DNA of 64,000 nt from the NCBI RefSeq assembly GCF_003337305.1, contig NZ_QPJO01000003.1, positions 124,001 through 188,000 of the forward strand, written 5' to 3'. This DNA is from Winogradskyella arenosi. GTDB lineage: Bacteria > Bacteroidota > Bacteroidia > Flavobacteriales > Flavobacteriaceae. Shown piece by piece: positions 33,949-43,875 of the stretch. The notes beneath the pieces were generated by a model. That model made no database searches and was not told where the DNA came from. It was given only the letters and a program-made list of their open reading frames with translations. The position numbers and the translations under genes are program-made. Each line of letters starts with the position of its first letter. Positions within the stretch are counted from its first letter, which is position 1.

Positions 33949-34116
33949 TTACGGAGATGTTGTTGGAGGTGTTGTTGGCGGCGGAGGAGGTGGTATTTCT
34001 CCATTTTCACCACAACAGGCTTGTGGTGCTACATCTTCAACCATACTTTCTGGATTACATGATAAAAAAACAGAATTAAGGAAAACCGTAAGTATTATAA
34101 CATATATTTTTTTCAT
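33949..34116 (-). CDS. Small Pro/Thr-rich lipoprotein
   Basis: A 55-residue protein. The signal MKKIYVIILTVFLNSVFLSC ends in a lipobox Cys at residue 20, and the mature peptide contains QACCGENG and a tail of PPPPPPTTPPTTSP. A lipid anchor with a short Pro/Thr stalk suggests a surface-exposed peptide of unknown role. A strong terminator follows 44 bp beyond the stop, which supports expression. No family is recognised. Confidence 0.6.
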   Translation of the reverse strand: MKKIYVIILTVFLNSVFLSCNPESMVEDVAPQACCGENGEIPPPPPPTTPPTTSP

Positions 34117-34468
34117 TTTGCTTTGTGTTAAAATTGAACAATAGTGTTGCTGTCCGAGAAATTCTCAGAGATATTATTGGACTGCTAAACAGACTGTTTT
34201 TGAGGTAGAAACCTCTATTAAGGGAAGTATGAAATCGGGATATAAAAAGCGCATTACCTTCCCAAATATTGCGGCTATTTACATGACGACTTCATTATAG
34301 AATTGCTATTCGTAAGTCTCATTACGAGTGAGACGGTTATCAATTCTGAAGCAAATGAATGGGTTTTATTTAGGAGACAATGGAAATACTCTGGAAAGAA
34401 TCTGGAAAAGAAATTCCACATTAATTCCATTATGAATTATTAACTTTAAACCATTTTAAATCAATAAA
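34117..34468. other. Divergent intergenic region, no gene seen
   Basis: A 352-bp stretch between divergent genes. It includes a hairpin GTCTCATTACGAGTGAGAC near 34315-34335 and a short plus-strand frame of 23 codons that is unlikely to be coding. Promoters for both flanking genes should lie here but no full -33/-7 match was found. Confidence 0.5.
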
Positions 34469-35161
34469 ATGCATAAACAATTACTTATAAAAGCTTTTGA
34501 AAAAGCAGAAGAAGAAATTAAAACAGAAAGCGTATCACCAAGGGCACAATTACTATCTGATTTTATTTTAGAAGATAGTAAAGCTCCGTATGGTGAACGT
34601 ATACTACGTGATAATTACAATAAAATAATTCATAATTCTGAAGAAGAAATTCGCTTAAAAAAACATGTAGAAGTTGCGTTAAGCCATTATTTAGGCTATA
34701 GCGATTATTTAGATTTTATAGAAAAAAATAAACCACCTGTAAAGCCAGACCATTCAAATCTTGAGTCAAAATCTACAAAACCAAAATTATTTTATAAGCC
34801 TAAATTATTCTTACTATTGTTATTATTTCTGGTTATTGGCTTTATAATATATCATTATACTACGAGACAACGTTGGATGGTTTGGAATGAAAATCAATAT
34901 GTAGAAGTACAATTTGAGGTTGATAAACACCACTTAAATCAAATTAAAGTTTATAAAGAAGAACGCATCAAATTATTTAAAAAAATCACCCCTACTTGTG
35001 ACTATTTATTCTTTGATAAACTCGGAGGTGTTAGATTATGGTACGGGAAGAATAAAGCAAAAAAAATAGAGTATTTTACGAGCCTCGGTCTACATCCAGA
35101 AACAGGAAAAACACTTAAACCGATAACCAATTACATGATCAACAAATACATCTGTAAATAA
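34469..35161 (+). CDS. Single-pass membrane protein of unknown function
   Basis: A 230-residue protein. The first 100 residues are soluble and helical (KAFEKAEEEIKTESVSPRAQ, LLSDFILEDSKAPYGERILR), a membrane helix lies near 110-128 (KLFLLLLLFLVIGFIIYHYT), and the C-terminal 100 residues are alpha/beta (WMVWNENQYVEVQFEVDKHH, LWYGKNKAKKIEYFTSLGLH). The type is familiar from Flavobacteria, but no function is known. It is the only plus-strand gene in the right half of the island. Confidence 0.75.
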   Translation: MHKQLLIKAFEKAEEEIKTESVSPRAQLLSDFILEDSKAPYGERILRDNYNKIIHNSEEEIRLKKHVEVALSHYLGYSDYLDFIEKNKPPVKPDHSNLESKSTKPKLFYKPKLFLLLLLFLVIGFIIYHYTTRQRWMVWNENQYVEVQFEVDKHHLNQIKVYKEERIKLFKKITPTCDYLFFDKLGGVRLWYGKNKAKKIEYFTSLGLHPETGKTLKPITNYMINKYICK

Positions 35162-35399
35162 AAATTCACTTCAAAAAATAAAAAACACTAAAAGTTAGTG
35201 CATATTAAATTATGACTATCTTCTAATCAGAATCACTCAATAAAGTATAAATAGAAAACATTATAGTCATATTAAGAGGCAAAGAATTGTGGAGAAAATA
35301 ATTTTCATTTCTTTCTGATTTTATTTAATGGCACAAGACCAACTATTTTACAAAAATTTAATTTGCAATTTCAAATAACAAAACGTGTTATTAGTTTGT

Positions 35400-37046
<1,647 letters not shown>

Positions 37047-37791
37047 AATATGGTTGGTTTAATTAATATTAATTACATATAGGATAGCCACACTTCATCT
37101 TCTAAACGTGTTAAGCTATTCTGAGTAAGTACCATATTTTGCATCTTTGGGACTGACGCTTAAGGGATTGACTTTAAGTTAGAATATATAATTAAGGATA
37201 GAACTAAATATTAGTTAAAAGGTCAAATTCAACTATTAAACGCTAAAAACAAGACCAATAAAACTAAAACTGTTGATTTTAATATCCGAATAGTATTCAA
37301 AATAATTAATAAAATACCGTCTAAAATCACCTAAATATCGCACCCAAAAAACCCCTATATTTTAGGCTATTTTAGCTTTTCGAGTTTTGAGGCATTTTTA
37401 GGCAAAATTTCATAAACGCTCAAAACCCTTACTATCATTGACATTAGAGCACATTCCCCTCCTGAAAAATTTAAAAATTTAGCCCATTTTACTGTTTTTG
37501 TGAACACGATTGCTATCTAAAGTTTTAAAATGAAGGCAGATTGTAGTCAAAAAATACATTTATGCTATTATTTAATGACTACGAATAAGGTCAACAATAG
37601 AAAGACTTTAGCGAAAAAATCTATTTTGAAAACCATAAAAATTCAAAAATTTTTCTAAATTTGATTAAAGAAAATTACTAACAAAAAGTGAACATAAAAC
37701 CGAACATGGTTTTGTACACTATAAAGAACATAGCGGGTTTTCAATCATCTGTAAATCAATAGTTTAAAAATTTAAAAAACTTTTGATTGAA
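37047..37791. other. Right end of the island, non-coding
   Basis: About 745 bp of very AT-rich DNA with short A/T runs and no frame that looks coding. It ends at the right attachment copy. It could hold integrase arm-binding sites, but no clear repeats were found. Confidence 0.6.
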
Positions 37792-37835
37792 ATTCATAAC
37801 CCAGAGGTCACGAGTTCAAATCTCGTTCTCGCTAC
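37792..37835 (+). repeat. Right attachment site copy (attR)
   Basis: Identical over 44 bp to 11102-11145 in tRNA-Met, but without the rest of the tRNA, so this is not a second tRNA gene. It marks the right end of the island. Confidence 0.93.
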
Positions 37836-37843
37836 AGAAATTT

Positions 37844-37876
37844 AAAGTCTGGTACGAAAGTGCTGGACTTTTTTTT
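37844..37876 (+). terminator. Former tRNA-Met terminator, displaced by the island
   Basis: AAAGTCTGGTAC, GAAA, GTGCTGGACTTT form a 12-bp stem (with G-T pairs) and a GNRA-type loop, followed by a T-run. It starts 9 bp after the tRNA fragment, the expected place for a terminator before integration. Confidence 0.85.
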
Positions 37877-37920
37877 ATGGTTGTCTGTTATTTGCACTTT
37901 TAATCTGATGCAATGCATGT

Positions 37921-38022
37921 TCCGACTATAGACGACGAACTTAATACGAATTACTAAGGTTTTATTACGGTAATCCGTAAGCTAAACCCTATGCAAAAAA
38001 GTGTGCATATGTATATGTGCAT
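37921..38022. repeat. Repeat block A (pair of block B at 42862-42964)
   Basis: About 102 bp that aligns with 42862-42964 at roughly three-quarters identity: TTCCGACT, CGAACTTAATA, the palindrome, and a trailing hairpin region before ATGTGCA. Blocks A and B face the same way and bracket the 38-42.8 kb zone. Confidence 0.65.
37966..37981. repeat. Palindrome copy 3, TTACGG-TAAT-CCGTAA
   Basis: Perfect 6-bp arms with a 4-nt centre, within repeat block A. Confidence 0.7.
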
Positions 38023-38406
38023 TAAAGCGTAGCTCATTGGAGATTGAGGGTATTTTTTGTTGAGTACGATTTAGGATCGTTGCTATGTCCCTTAAAAGCA
38101 ATTACCGTGTTCTCGGTAGAAATTATGTTTAGTATTTTAATATGCGAATCATTTTTTTCTAGGTAAACACTCTATCGATGACATCGATTTTTATAAGAAG
38201 ATGCTAACCTAGCCATACCTTATATGCTATATTGGACTGTTTTTTATTTTGTTGTAAAACAGGTTTTCTTTCAGTGAAAAGTTTGTTAGTAGAAGGATAC
38301 GAAATCTTAAAAATCCGCCAAAAATTTGACCGAAGAAATTCACTCTTAATTCAGAATAAAATCTTGAGAGCCAGGTTCCGGCTTTATTATTGCCTACTTC
38401 TTCATC

Positions 38407-38613
38407 TCAAGCCATTACCATTCCCGGTATGAAAAGAAATATAAACAGGCTTATATAAAAAATCAAAGATTTATAAATCCAATTATTCTTTAAATTTAAT
38501 AAAGGATATTGAAAATAGATTATTGGAATTGATATTGAAATATCAAGTCTATTGTAAGGATAATCATTACCAGATCCATTCCATAACTGGAGATATATAG
38601 AGGTTAATACCAT
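38407..38613 (-). CDS. Small membrane protein or 5' gene fragment
   Basis: A 68-residue frame with WNGSGNDYPYNRLDISISIP followed by a membrane segment near 46-65 (IYKSLIFYISLFIFLFIPGM). Composition looks protein-like, but AAGGA lies directly against the ATG and no family is recognised. It follows the repeated spacer of the accessory zone and could be a remnant. Confidence 0.3.
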   Translation of the reverse strand: MVLTSIYLQLWNGSGNDYPYNRLDISISIPIIYFQYPLLNLKNNWIYKSLIFYISLFIFLFIPGMVMA

Positions 38614-38711
38614 TCCTTGGCAAGTTTGGGTTTGTAACTTGTTAGTGAGAATTTATGGAAAACAATTAAATTTGCTTTTTTAAAAACCGCTATTTCAATC
38701 CATCAATTTTT

Positions 38712-38876
38712 TTAATTTCTAAATTTTCTTTCGGAGTATTGTCCCAAGAAATAGGCAATTAGTATGGGAATTATTGAAAAAGCAATATATTTTTCTAAAA
38801 TTTCATATTCAGATAACACTATTAAAATTGCTGTTGATAAAATGATAAAAATGATGTCAAAAGTTCTTTTCCTCAT
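38712..38876 (-). CDS. Small two-helix membrane protein
   Basis: A 54-residue frame, MRKRTFDIIFIILSTAILIV then EYEILEKYIAFSIIPILIAY and FLGQYSERKFRN. It has a positive N-terminus, two membrane helices and a charged tail, as expected of a small inner-membrane protein. No family is recognised. It is too short for a usual gene finder; composition is the main support. Confidence 0.5.
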   Translation of the reverse strand: MRKRTFDIIFIILSTAILIVLSEYEILEKYIAFSIIPILIAYFLGQYSERKFRN

Positions 38877-39178
38877 TATGTCTTATTTTTAATTACCGAT
38901 GCATAAACAAACTCCTTAAGAGCGATTTACAATGTTCGATTTTAGGTTTTCCAAATTCAGATTAGCAAAATCAATTAAGGGTTTTATCTGCTATATTTTC
39001 TATTTCTATATGATGCTTCTCAAGGGCAAAGCAACGTGATTATGTGTGTTTGGTGGTGTGTTTTAGCCTCTAATTTAGCAAAAAAAAACTGAATAGAAAA
39101 TCTGATAGGCTTTTTGTAAGTAGTCCCGAACTAGCCATTAGTTCTATACGGTGCTGGCAACAGTTTTTATTCCATTTC
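38877..39178. other. Spacer with repeat shared with 39809-39953
   Basis: A 302-bp non-coding spacer. It contains the 33-nt block at 39091-39123 that recurs at 39876-39908, and GGTGCTGGCAACAGT near 39150-39164 close to the end of the next gene. Confidence 0.5.
39091..39123. repeat. Spacer repeat copy 1
   Basis: Matches 39876-39908 at 28 of 33 bases, including GAATAGAA and TTTTTGTAAGTAG. The two copies lie on either side of the 39179-39808 gene in the same orientation. Confidence 0.65.
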
Positions 39179-39808
39179 TTATTCTTCTTCGTTCATTTTA
39201 GGTGGCATTGGTGTTGAAGTTTGTCTTAAATAATCAAAGAAAACCCTTAACTCAATAGTGTCATTTATTTCTTCTTTTATCTCGTCAAATGTTCTTGTTA
39301 GTGTTGTTAGCAGCGCTTTAAGTTCCTTTCCGTTTTTACTTGTATCTAATGTTACTTCCACTAGTGCTTTTCTAGGTGAATCGGAATAATAAGGAATTTC
39401 ACCTTTGTTTAGATAGTGCCGCTTTAAAATTCGTTTCAGTTTATTGATTGAATATCCATCATCAATTAAAATTGAGTCAGATTTTATTCGTAAAACATTC
39501 TTTTGTTTTATTAACCCTTCGTCATAGACGTAAGGTAGTACACGCTTTTTTAATTTTTCATCTACAAACTCTACTTTCAGTTGTCCATAAGTTTCTTCTT
39601 GAAAAGAACTAATTCTATTGGTTATCTGCTTAAAATTTAAGTCTGTTGTTTCAAGTTTGATTAACTCTCCAGTTTGCATTTTAAATTCTCGGTCAGTTGG
39701 ATATTCGTAAATCTCACGTGGTCCATCACCCCTCTGTTTTGGTTTCTCTTTTTGGTTGCAAGACATTAAAATTCCGAATATTAATGTTATGTAGACTATT
39801 TTTATCAA
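39179..39808 (-). CDS. Lipoprotein of unknown function
   Basis: A 209-residue lipoprotein, MIKIVYITLIFGILMSC with the lipobox Cys at 17, then a charged region (NQKEKPKQRGDGPREIYEYP). The body is alpha/beta (GQLKVEFVDEKLKKRVLPYV, NVLRIKSDSILIDDGYSINK) and ends in a Pro/Met/Glu tail. No family is recognised. It is a single-gene module between two copies of a spacer repeat. Confidence 0.68.
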   Translation of the reverse strand: MIKIVYITLIFGILMSCNQKEKPKQRGDGPREIYEYPTDREFKMQTGELIKLETTDLNFKQITNRISSFQEETYGQLKVEFVDEKLKKRVLPYVYDEGLIKQKNVLRIKSDSILIDDGYSINKLKRILKRHYLNKGEIPYYSDSPRKALVEVTLDTSKNGKELKALLTTLTRTFDEIKEEINDTIELRVFFDYLRQTSTPMPPKMNEEE

Positions 39809-39875
39809 AGGTGTGGCAATGTGTTTGTATATGGCTTGTTGCTTGGTTTAAGTCCTGAAGTTAGTTAATAAAACG

Positions 39876-39908
39876 GAATAGAACATCCTCTAGGATTTTT
39901 GTAAGTAG
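39876..39908. repeat. Spacer repeat copy 2
   Basis: The partner of 39091-39123, upstream of the 39179-39808 gene on the minus strand. Confidence 0.65.
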
Positions 39909-39953
39909 GCTTGTATTAGGAATAAATTATTCACGGTGATGTAGTGCGTTTTC

Positions 39954-40598
39954 TTATTTTATTCCAATCCATTTTTCAAGTTCCGATGTATTTTCGTTGA
40001 CAGCCAACCATGTGTTTATAGTTTTAGTATTATAGTTTTGGTAAGCACTCAAATATTGCAAATGAATTTTTTCTCCAGTTTTTAATTCAGGAACATTTGT
40101 TTGGATTGAGGACTCGTTTAAATCGATTATTTCTTGCCAATGTTTTTTTGTATTTAAAAGTCGAGTTGGAAACCAATCAGTATTTTCAGCTCTATTATTC
40201 AATATTTCTCCATCTTCTGTTCTGAGGTGTAATTTCCATTGGTCATTGTTGATTTCGAAAGCATCTAAATTTTCGCCATTGGCAAAGTCAAATTCAACAT
40301 TTTTAAGGTAATTAGAAACAGAAACTTTGATTTCAAGATTTTCAAATATGTTTTTAACTTTTGTAATTCTCCAAATCCAACATTTAGAATCAGACATTGT
40401 TTCTCCAAGATAATTGGGTTGTTTTACTTTAAATTGAATTAGATCAATGTCGACTGCAGAGGGTTTAAACTTTTCATAAATTCCATTTTCATAGTGTCCA
40501 GCATTTTGAGTTTCAATAAATGAGAAGTTTGATTTTAGAGCACAAGAAATCGTTGCTAATGGTGTTTTAAATGTTCTCTTTGTTAATGTGTTTTTCAT
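39954..40598 (-). CDS. Unrecognised soluble protein
   Basis: A 214-residue protein without a clear signal peptide. It is rich in strands (DIDLIQFKVKQPNYLGETMS, SKCWIWRITKVKNIFENLEI) with a C-terminal EKIHLQYLSAYQNYNTKTIN and TWLAVNENTSELEKWIGI. Several Trp residues suggest a beta-rich immunity-like or ligand-binding domain, but I do not recognise it. It stands alone between two spacers in the accessory zone. Confidence 0.62.
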   Translation of the reverse strand: MKNTLTKRTFKTPLATISCALKSNFSFIETQNAGHYENGIYEKFKPSAVDIDLIQFKVKQPNYLGETMSDSKCWIWRITKVKNIFENLEIKVSVSNYLKNVEFDFANGENLDAFEINNDQWKLHLRTEDGEILNNRAENTDWFPTRLLNTKKHWQEIIDLNESSIQTNVPELKTGEKIHLQYLSAYQNYNTKTINTWLAVNENTSELEKWIGIK

Positions 40599-40800
40599 TT
40601 CTGAAATGCGCTACAACTCGTTTCATTATAACTTTTATAAGTGCTATTCTATAAATTTAAGGGTTTTGTGTATGATGGAAAGTAGCAGACTATAATTGTA
40701 ATTCTTATCCGTTTAAAAATAAAAATAGCAGAAAAGTAAAGACATTGAAGTTTAAACTTAACTGCTATTTTTAAGATCTCTTGTTAGCAAACGTTGTGTT

Positions 40801-41853
40801 TTATTCTTTTAAAAATTTGAAAGTACTTCCATTATCAAATTTTAAAAAATAAATTCCTTTTGTTAAATTTTGTGTATTAATTTTTTCTTGATTAGAAATG
40901 CTCCCATTTTTAACTTCATTTCCTAAACTATTGTAAATTTCGTAATGCTGTGTTTCTAACAATCCTGAAATTTGAAGAAAATTAATTGATGGATTAGGGT
41001 ACAAGCTAATTGTTTTATTAAAATTCACATTACCAGTTGATAAAGTGGATAGCGTAAATTTTGAGATTTTATTACCATCTCGTTCAGCAATATAAAGATC
41101 AGTCCCATTAAAAATAAGTCCTTCAGGCCCAATTAATCCTGTAACAACATCTGTTACCGTTGGCGTTACTGCTGTAATATCAATTTTTGAAACCTTATTA
41201 CCTCCACGCTCAGCAATATAAAGATCATTCCCATATAGCGCAATTCCGGAAGGATTGTTTAACCCTGTAACGACATCTGTTACCGTTGGCGTTGTTGCTG
41301 TAATATCAATTTTTGAAATCTTATTACCACCATATTGAGCAATATAAAGATCGTTTCCATTTAATAAAAGTCCAGAAGGACCACTTAATCCTGTAACAAC
41401 GTCTATTGCTGTTGGTGTTGTTGCTGTAATATCAATGATTGAAATCTTATTGGCATAATATGTAGAAACATAAAGGTTATTCCCATTTAATGCAAGTCCA
41501 CCTGCTCCGTTTAGACCTGTAACAACATCTGTTGCCGTTGGGGTTGCCGCTGTAATATCAATTTTTGAAATTTTATCTTCAAACAATCGAGCCACATAAA
41601 GATCATCTCCGTTTAATACCAGTCCTCTAGGATTGTCAACACCTGTAATAATGTTTGTTATTGTTGGTGTTGTTTCCGTAATATCAATTTTTGAAATTTT
41701 ATCACCATCCACTTCGGAAATATAAAGATCATTACCGTTTAATAAAAGTCCCCAAGGATTATTTAATCCTGTAACAACGTCTGTTACATTTTGCGCTTCG
41801 GTGCTGATTGTAAATAATAAAATAATTAAGATTAGAATGTAATTTTTTTTCAT
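40801..41853 (-). CDS. Secreted six-bladed beta-propeller with type IX sorting tail
   Basis: A 350-residue exported protein: signal peptide to about residue 21, then six 42-residue repeats of the form DVVTGLNNPxGLxLNGNDLY ... ISKIDITATTPT (residues about 23-273), like NHL/SMP-30 blades. The last 75 residues, ISLYPNPSINFLQISG to the end KGIYFLKFDNGSTFKFLKE, are a type A sorting domain of the type IX system (Por secretion), which cleaves and anchors it at the surface. The ligand is unknown. Nearly identical repeats imply recent duplication. Confidence 0.88.
   Translation of the reverse strand: MKKNYILILIILLFTISTEAQNVTDVVTGLNNPWGLLLNGNDLYISEVDGDKISKIDITETTPTITNIITGVDNPRGLVLNGDDLYVARLFEDKISKIDITAATPTATDVVTGLNGAGGLALNGNNLYVSTYYANKISIIDITATTPTAIDVVTGLSGPSGLLLNGNDLYIAQYGGNKISKIDITATTPTVTDVVTGLNNPSGIALYGNDLYIAERGGNKVSKIDITAVTPTVTDVVTGLIGPEGLIFNGTDLYIAERDGNKISKFTLSTLSTGNVNFNKTISLYPNPSINFLQISGLLETQHYEIYNSLGNEVKNGSISNQEKINTQNLTKGIYFLKFDNGSTFKFLKE
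41035..41787 (-). repeat. Six tandem 126-bp coding repeats
   Basis: Six in-frame copies, each 42 codons, encode the propeller blades. Recurrent words are GTAACAACGTCTGTTAC and the segment for ISKIDITA. Strong similarity makes slippage or recombination likely. Confidence 0.85.
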
Positions 41854-42449
41854 TAGTTATGTCAATTTAATTGTTAATATTGGTTTTAATGTTTGCCTAC
41901 TCGTTACATCGTAACGTTCATGAGTCCTATACCGCAAATCTAACCTTTTTTACTTATGATTTCTATCGAGTTTCAACCTGTAATTTAACCATTAGAGATA
42001 GAAAAGAAAAGTTGATCAGATTATTATACTTAAGTCTCCATAAACCATTAAGTATTCACAACTTAAAATTATAGTTTTGCCTTTTACTCTTACGATATTA
42101 ACAGCCCATAATGTTTACACTAAATCACATAAATCCCCTACATTTTTAACTAAACCTTCCGTATCAATAATTTTATAATTGACATAAAAAAGCATATTTA
42201 TAATTCAGTTTACTTATACAAAGTAGCGCTATAACATCTGTATTTATAACACAGCCAAACTATCTACTTAAAAATCTATTTATTAAACGCTTAGCACGTT
42301 ACCTTATAGTTTTAAGGTTTTTAAGATTTTAATTTTGATATTAAATAATGTTTATTGATAAATTTTAACTCCCCATACTTAAACCCTAAAAAAACAAAAC
42401 CTTACAAGAATCCGTAAGGCTAAGCTTAAACTATAATAAGTAGCAAATT
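41854..42449. other. Non-coding spacer
   Basis: A 596-bp AT-rich stretch. The plus-strand 67-codon frame at 41871 has no supporting features and is treated as chance. It holds palindrome copy 4 (42400-42419), which with the A-run at 42390 would be a weak minus-strand terminator for the 42450 gene. Confidence 0.55.
42390..42419 (-). terminator. Terminator of the DUF6567 gene, containing palindrome copy 4
   Basis: CCTTAC (42400-42405) pairs with GTAAGG (42414-42419), with AAGAATCC between; an A-run on the left gives a U-run on the minus strand. TTACAAGAATCCGTAA matches the palindrome family with one altered arm. Confidence 0.6.
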
Positions 42450-42809
42450 TTAGAGAAATTCAATAATCTGCCCTGAAACAATTACTTTATATTTATTGAC
42501 AAATAAAAAGCCACTAGACTTGACTTCGACAATTTCATTAACGACCGTTCTAGACGCTCCTTCCATACCTGCAGATTGTAGCATTTTTGCTTTAGCTTCA
42601 GCAACTAAACCATTTTTAGATAAACCTCCGATACCAAAAATATAAGTAGCTGACGCTTCTCCTTTAACGATTTTAACCACCTTAAAGTTATTTTTTGTTA
42701 ATACGACTTCAGTAGTGTTTTGATTGTAATTTTGAGGTAAACCATAATGGGCAGCACAGCTAGTAAAAAGAGTTGAGGCCACAATTAATAACATTATTAT
42801 TCTTTTCAT
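42450..42809 (-). CDS. DUF6567 family lipoprotein
   Basis: A 119-residue lipoprotein from the preferred ATG at 42809 (MKRIIMLLIVASTLFTSC, lipobox Cys 18); the frame is open to an ATG at 42830. The mature part, NNFKVVKIVKGEASATYIFG then GMEGASRTVVNEIVEVKSSG, matches the DUF6567 pattern common in Bacteroidetes. Function unknown. It is flanked by a terminator on one side and repeat block B on the other. Confidence 0.8.
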   Translation of the reverse strand: MKRIIMLLIVASTLFTSCAAHYGLPQNYNQNTTEVVLTKNNFKVVKIVKGEASATYIFGIGGLSKNGLVAEAKAKMLQSAGMEGASRTVVNEIVEVKSSGFLFVNKYKVIVSGQIIEFL

Positions 42810-42861
42810 GTTGAAAATTTTATAGATCACTTACTCCTGTTTAACGTCTGTTTTCAGCTTA

Positions 42862-42964
42862 TTCCGACTTTACAGAACGAACTTAATAGCAATCCCTAAG
42901 ACTTCCTTACGGGAATCCGTAAGCAAAATCTTAAACAAAAAAAGTGCACATTGTTACATGTGCA
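42862..42964. repeat. Repeat block B
   Basis: Aligns with block A at 37921-38022: shared TTCCGACT, CGAACTTAATA, TTACGG-N4-CCGTAAGC and ATGTGCA, with a few small gaps. Confidence 0.65.
42907..42922. repeat. Palindrome copy 5, TTACGG-GAAT-CCGTAA
   Basis: Perfect 6-bp arms within block B, 15 bp before a hairpin. Confidence 0.7.
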
Positions 42965-42966
42965 CT
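42937..42966 (-). terminator. Hairpin terminator in block B
   Basis: AGTGCACAT and ATGTGCACT (9 bp) around TGTTAC, with an A-run at 42937-42943 that gives a U-run on the minus strand. Confidence 0.75.
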
Positions 42967-43092
42967 CCCCTATTCCCCCTAAGAATTCATATTATTAACT
43001 AATAATATACCTCTCAAAGGTACGAAGGCCTTTTTGACGTTTCTTACGGAAAACCATAATGCTTCTTAAAAACTCTAAAAAAAATTAAAAAC

Positions 43093-43121
43093 AAAAAAAG
43101 GCAACTATTTCTAGTTGCCTT
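43093..43121 (-). terminator. Terminator of the 43209-45543 two-component operon
   Basis: AAGGCAACTA, TTTC, TAGTTGCCTT form a 10-bp stem (43098-43121) after an A-run at 43093-43099, giving a U-run on the minus strand. Confidence 0.88.
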
Positions 43122-43208
43122 AAATCACTGTTTTAGTAATAATATAAAATCCCCTACAACCCCATATTATAAACAGTGTGAATCTCTATTAATGTTAAGT
43201 TTTTTTAG

Positions 43209-43874
43209 CTATATCAAACCCAAATCTTTGACAAGGGCTACTAGATGTATAGCATTATTGGCTTTAAATTGGTCTTTAAGCTTATTTATTTTTTTTTCTA
43301 TGGTACTTAAGCTATTGGGGCTTATTCCGTTGGCTTTAAAATTCTGACTAATCTCGTCTTGCGATAAGCCTTGCGACAATAATTTCAGCAATTGTATATC
43401 GTAATCATAGATTTCTAAATCGTTTTTCTGTTGTACCGCTTGCGCCACTTGCGGTGATAGGTAGCGTTGTTTTTGTGCTACGGTTTTAATGGCTTCCTCT
43501 AATTGAATAGACCCTTTTCTGTCCTTGCACACATAGGCATTAACATGATACTGATTAACCAACTGCCGTACTTTTTGTAATTGATCTTTCATGGAATACA
43601 CAATTATTGGCAGTTGAGAAAAATCTCTTCGCAACGCTGCAATTAAGTCTTCTCCAGACTCGAAGTTGGCATTTCTATGATCTTTCTTAAAAGACAGATC
43701 GGTTATTACTAAATCGTAATCTACATCATCTAAGGCCGCACGTTTTACTTTTAAAAAAGCGTCATCACAATACTGAACCACATCGGTAGTTTTTACCTTA
43801 CAGGCTGTTAAAACCTGCTGAACACTTTTGCTTATGGCATCATGATCATCTACAATTAAAACCTTTTTAAACAT
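43209..43874 (-). CDS. Response regulator, LuxR/NarL-like
   Basis: A 221-residue regulator. The receiver domain (1-130) has Asp9-Asp10 in LIVDDHD and the phospho-acceptor Asp59 in DLVITDLSF. The C-terminal 60 residues, DIQLLKLLSQGLSQDEISQN then SPNSLSTIEKKINKLKDQFK, are a variant LuxR-type helix-turn-helix. It begins 2 bp below the sensor kinase gene. Its target is unknown; a palindrome family in the neighbourhood is a possible candidate. Confidence 0.9.
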   Translation of the reverse strand: MFKKVLIVDDHDAISKSVQQVLTACKVKTTDVVQYCDDAFLKVKRAALDDVDYDLVITDLSFKKDHRNANFESGEDLIAALRRDFSQLPIIVYSMKDQLQKVRQLVNQYHVNAYVCKDRKGSIQLEEAIKTVAQKQRYLSPQVAQAVQQKNDLEIYDYDIQLLKLLSQGLSQDEISQNFKANGISPNSLSTIEKKINKLKDQFKANNAIHLVALVKDLGLI

Positions 43875-43875
43875 G

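Larger units (their letters stand above)
37877..38406. other. Non-coding region right of the island
   Basis: Contains repeat block A (37921-38022) with palindrome copy 3. The remaining sequence to 38406 has no convincing gene; a 66-codon plus-strand frame at 38232 is judged a chance frame. Confidence 0.55.
42831..43208. other. Non-coding region with repeat block B and two terminators
   Basis: A 378-bp gap holding block B (42862-42964), its hairpin (42937-42966) and the terminator of the two-component operon (43093-43121). A half palindrome TTACGGAAAACC lies near 43044. Confidence 0.6.

Noticed and set aside
37792..37835. A second tRNA-Met gene
   Set aside because: Only the last 44 bp are present; the acceptor 5' half, D arm and most of the anticodon stem are missing. 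It is the right attachment copy.
38232..38432. Plus-strand 66-codon frame
   Set aside because: No family, no ribosome binding site, overlaps non-coding repeats and composition is not convincing.
41871..42074. Plus-strand 67-codon frame
   Set aside because: AT-driven frame in a spacer, overlaps the start region of the propeller gene and lacks recognisable features.
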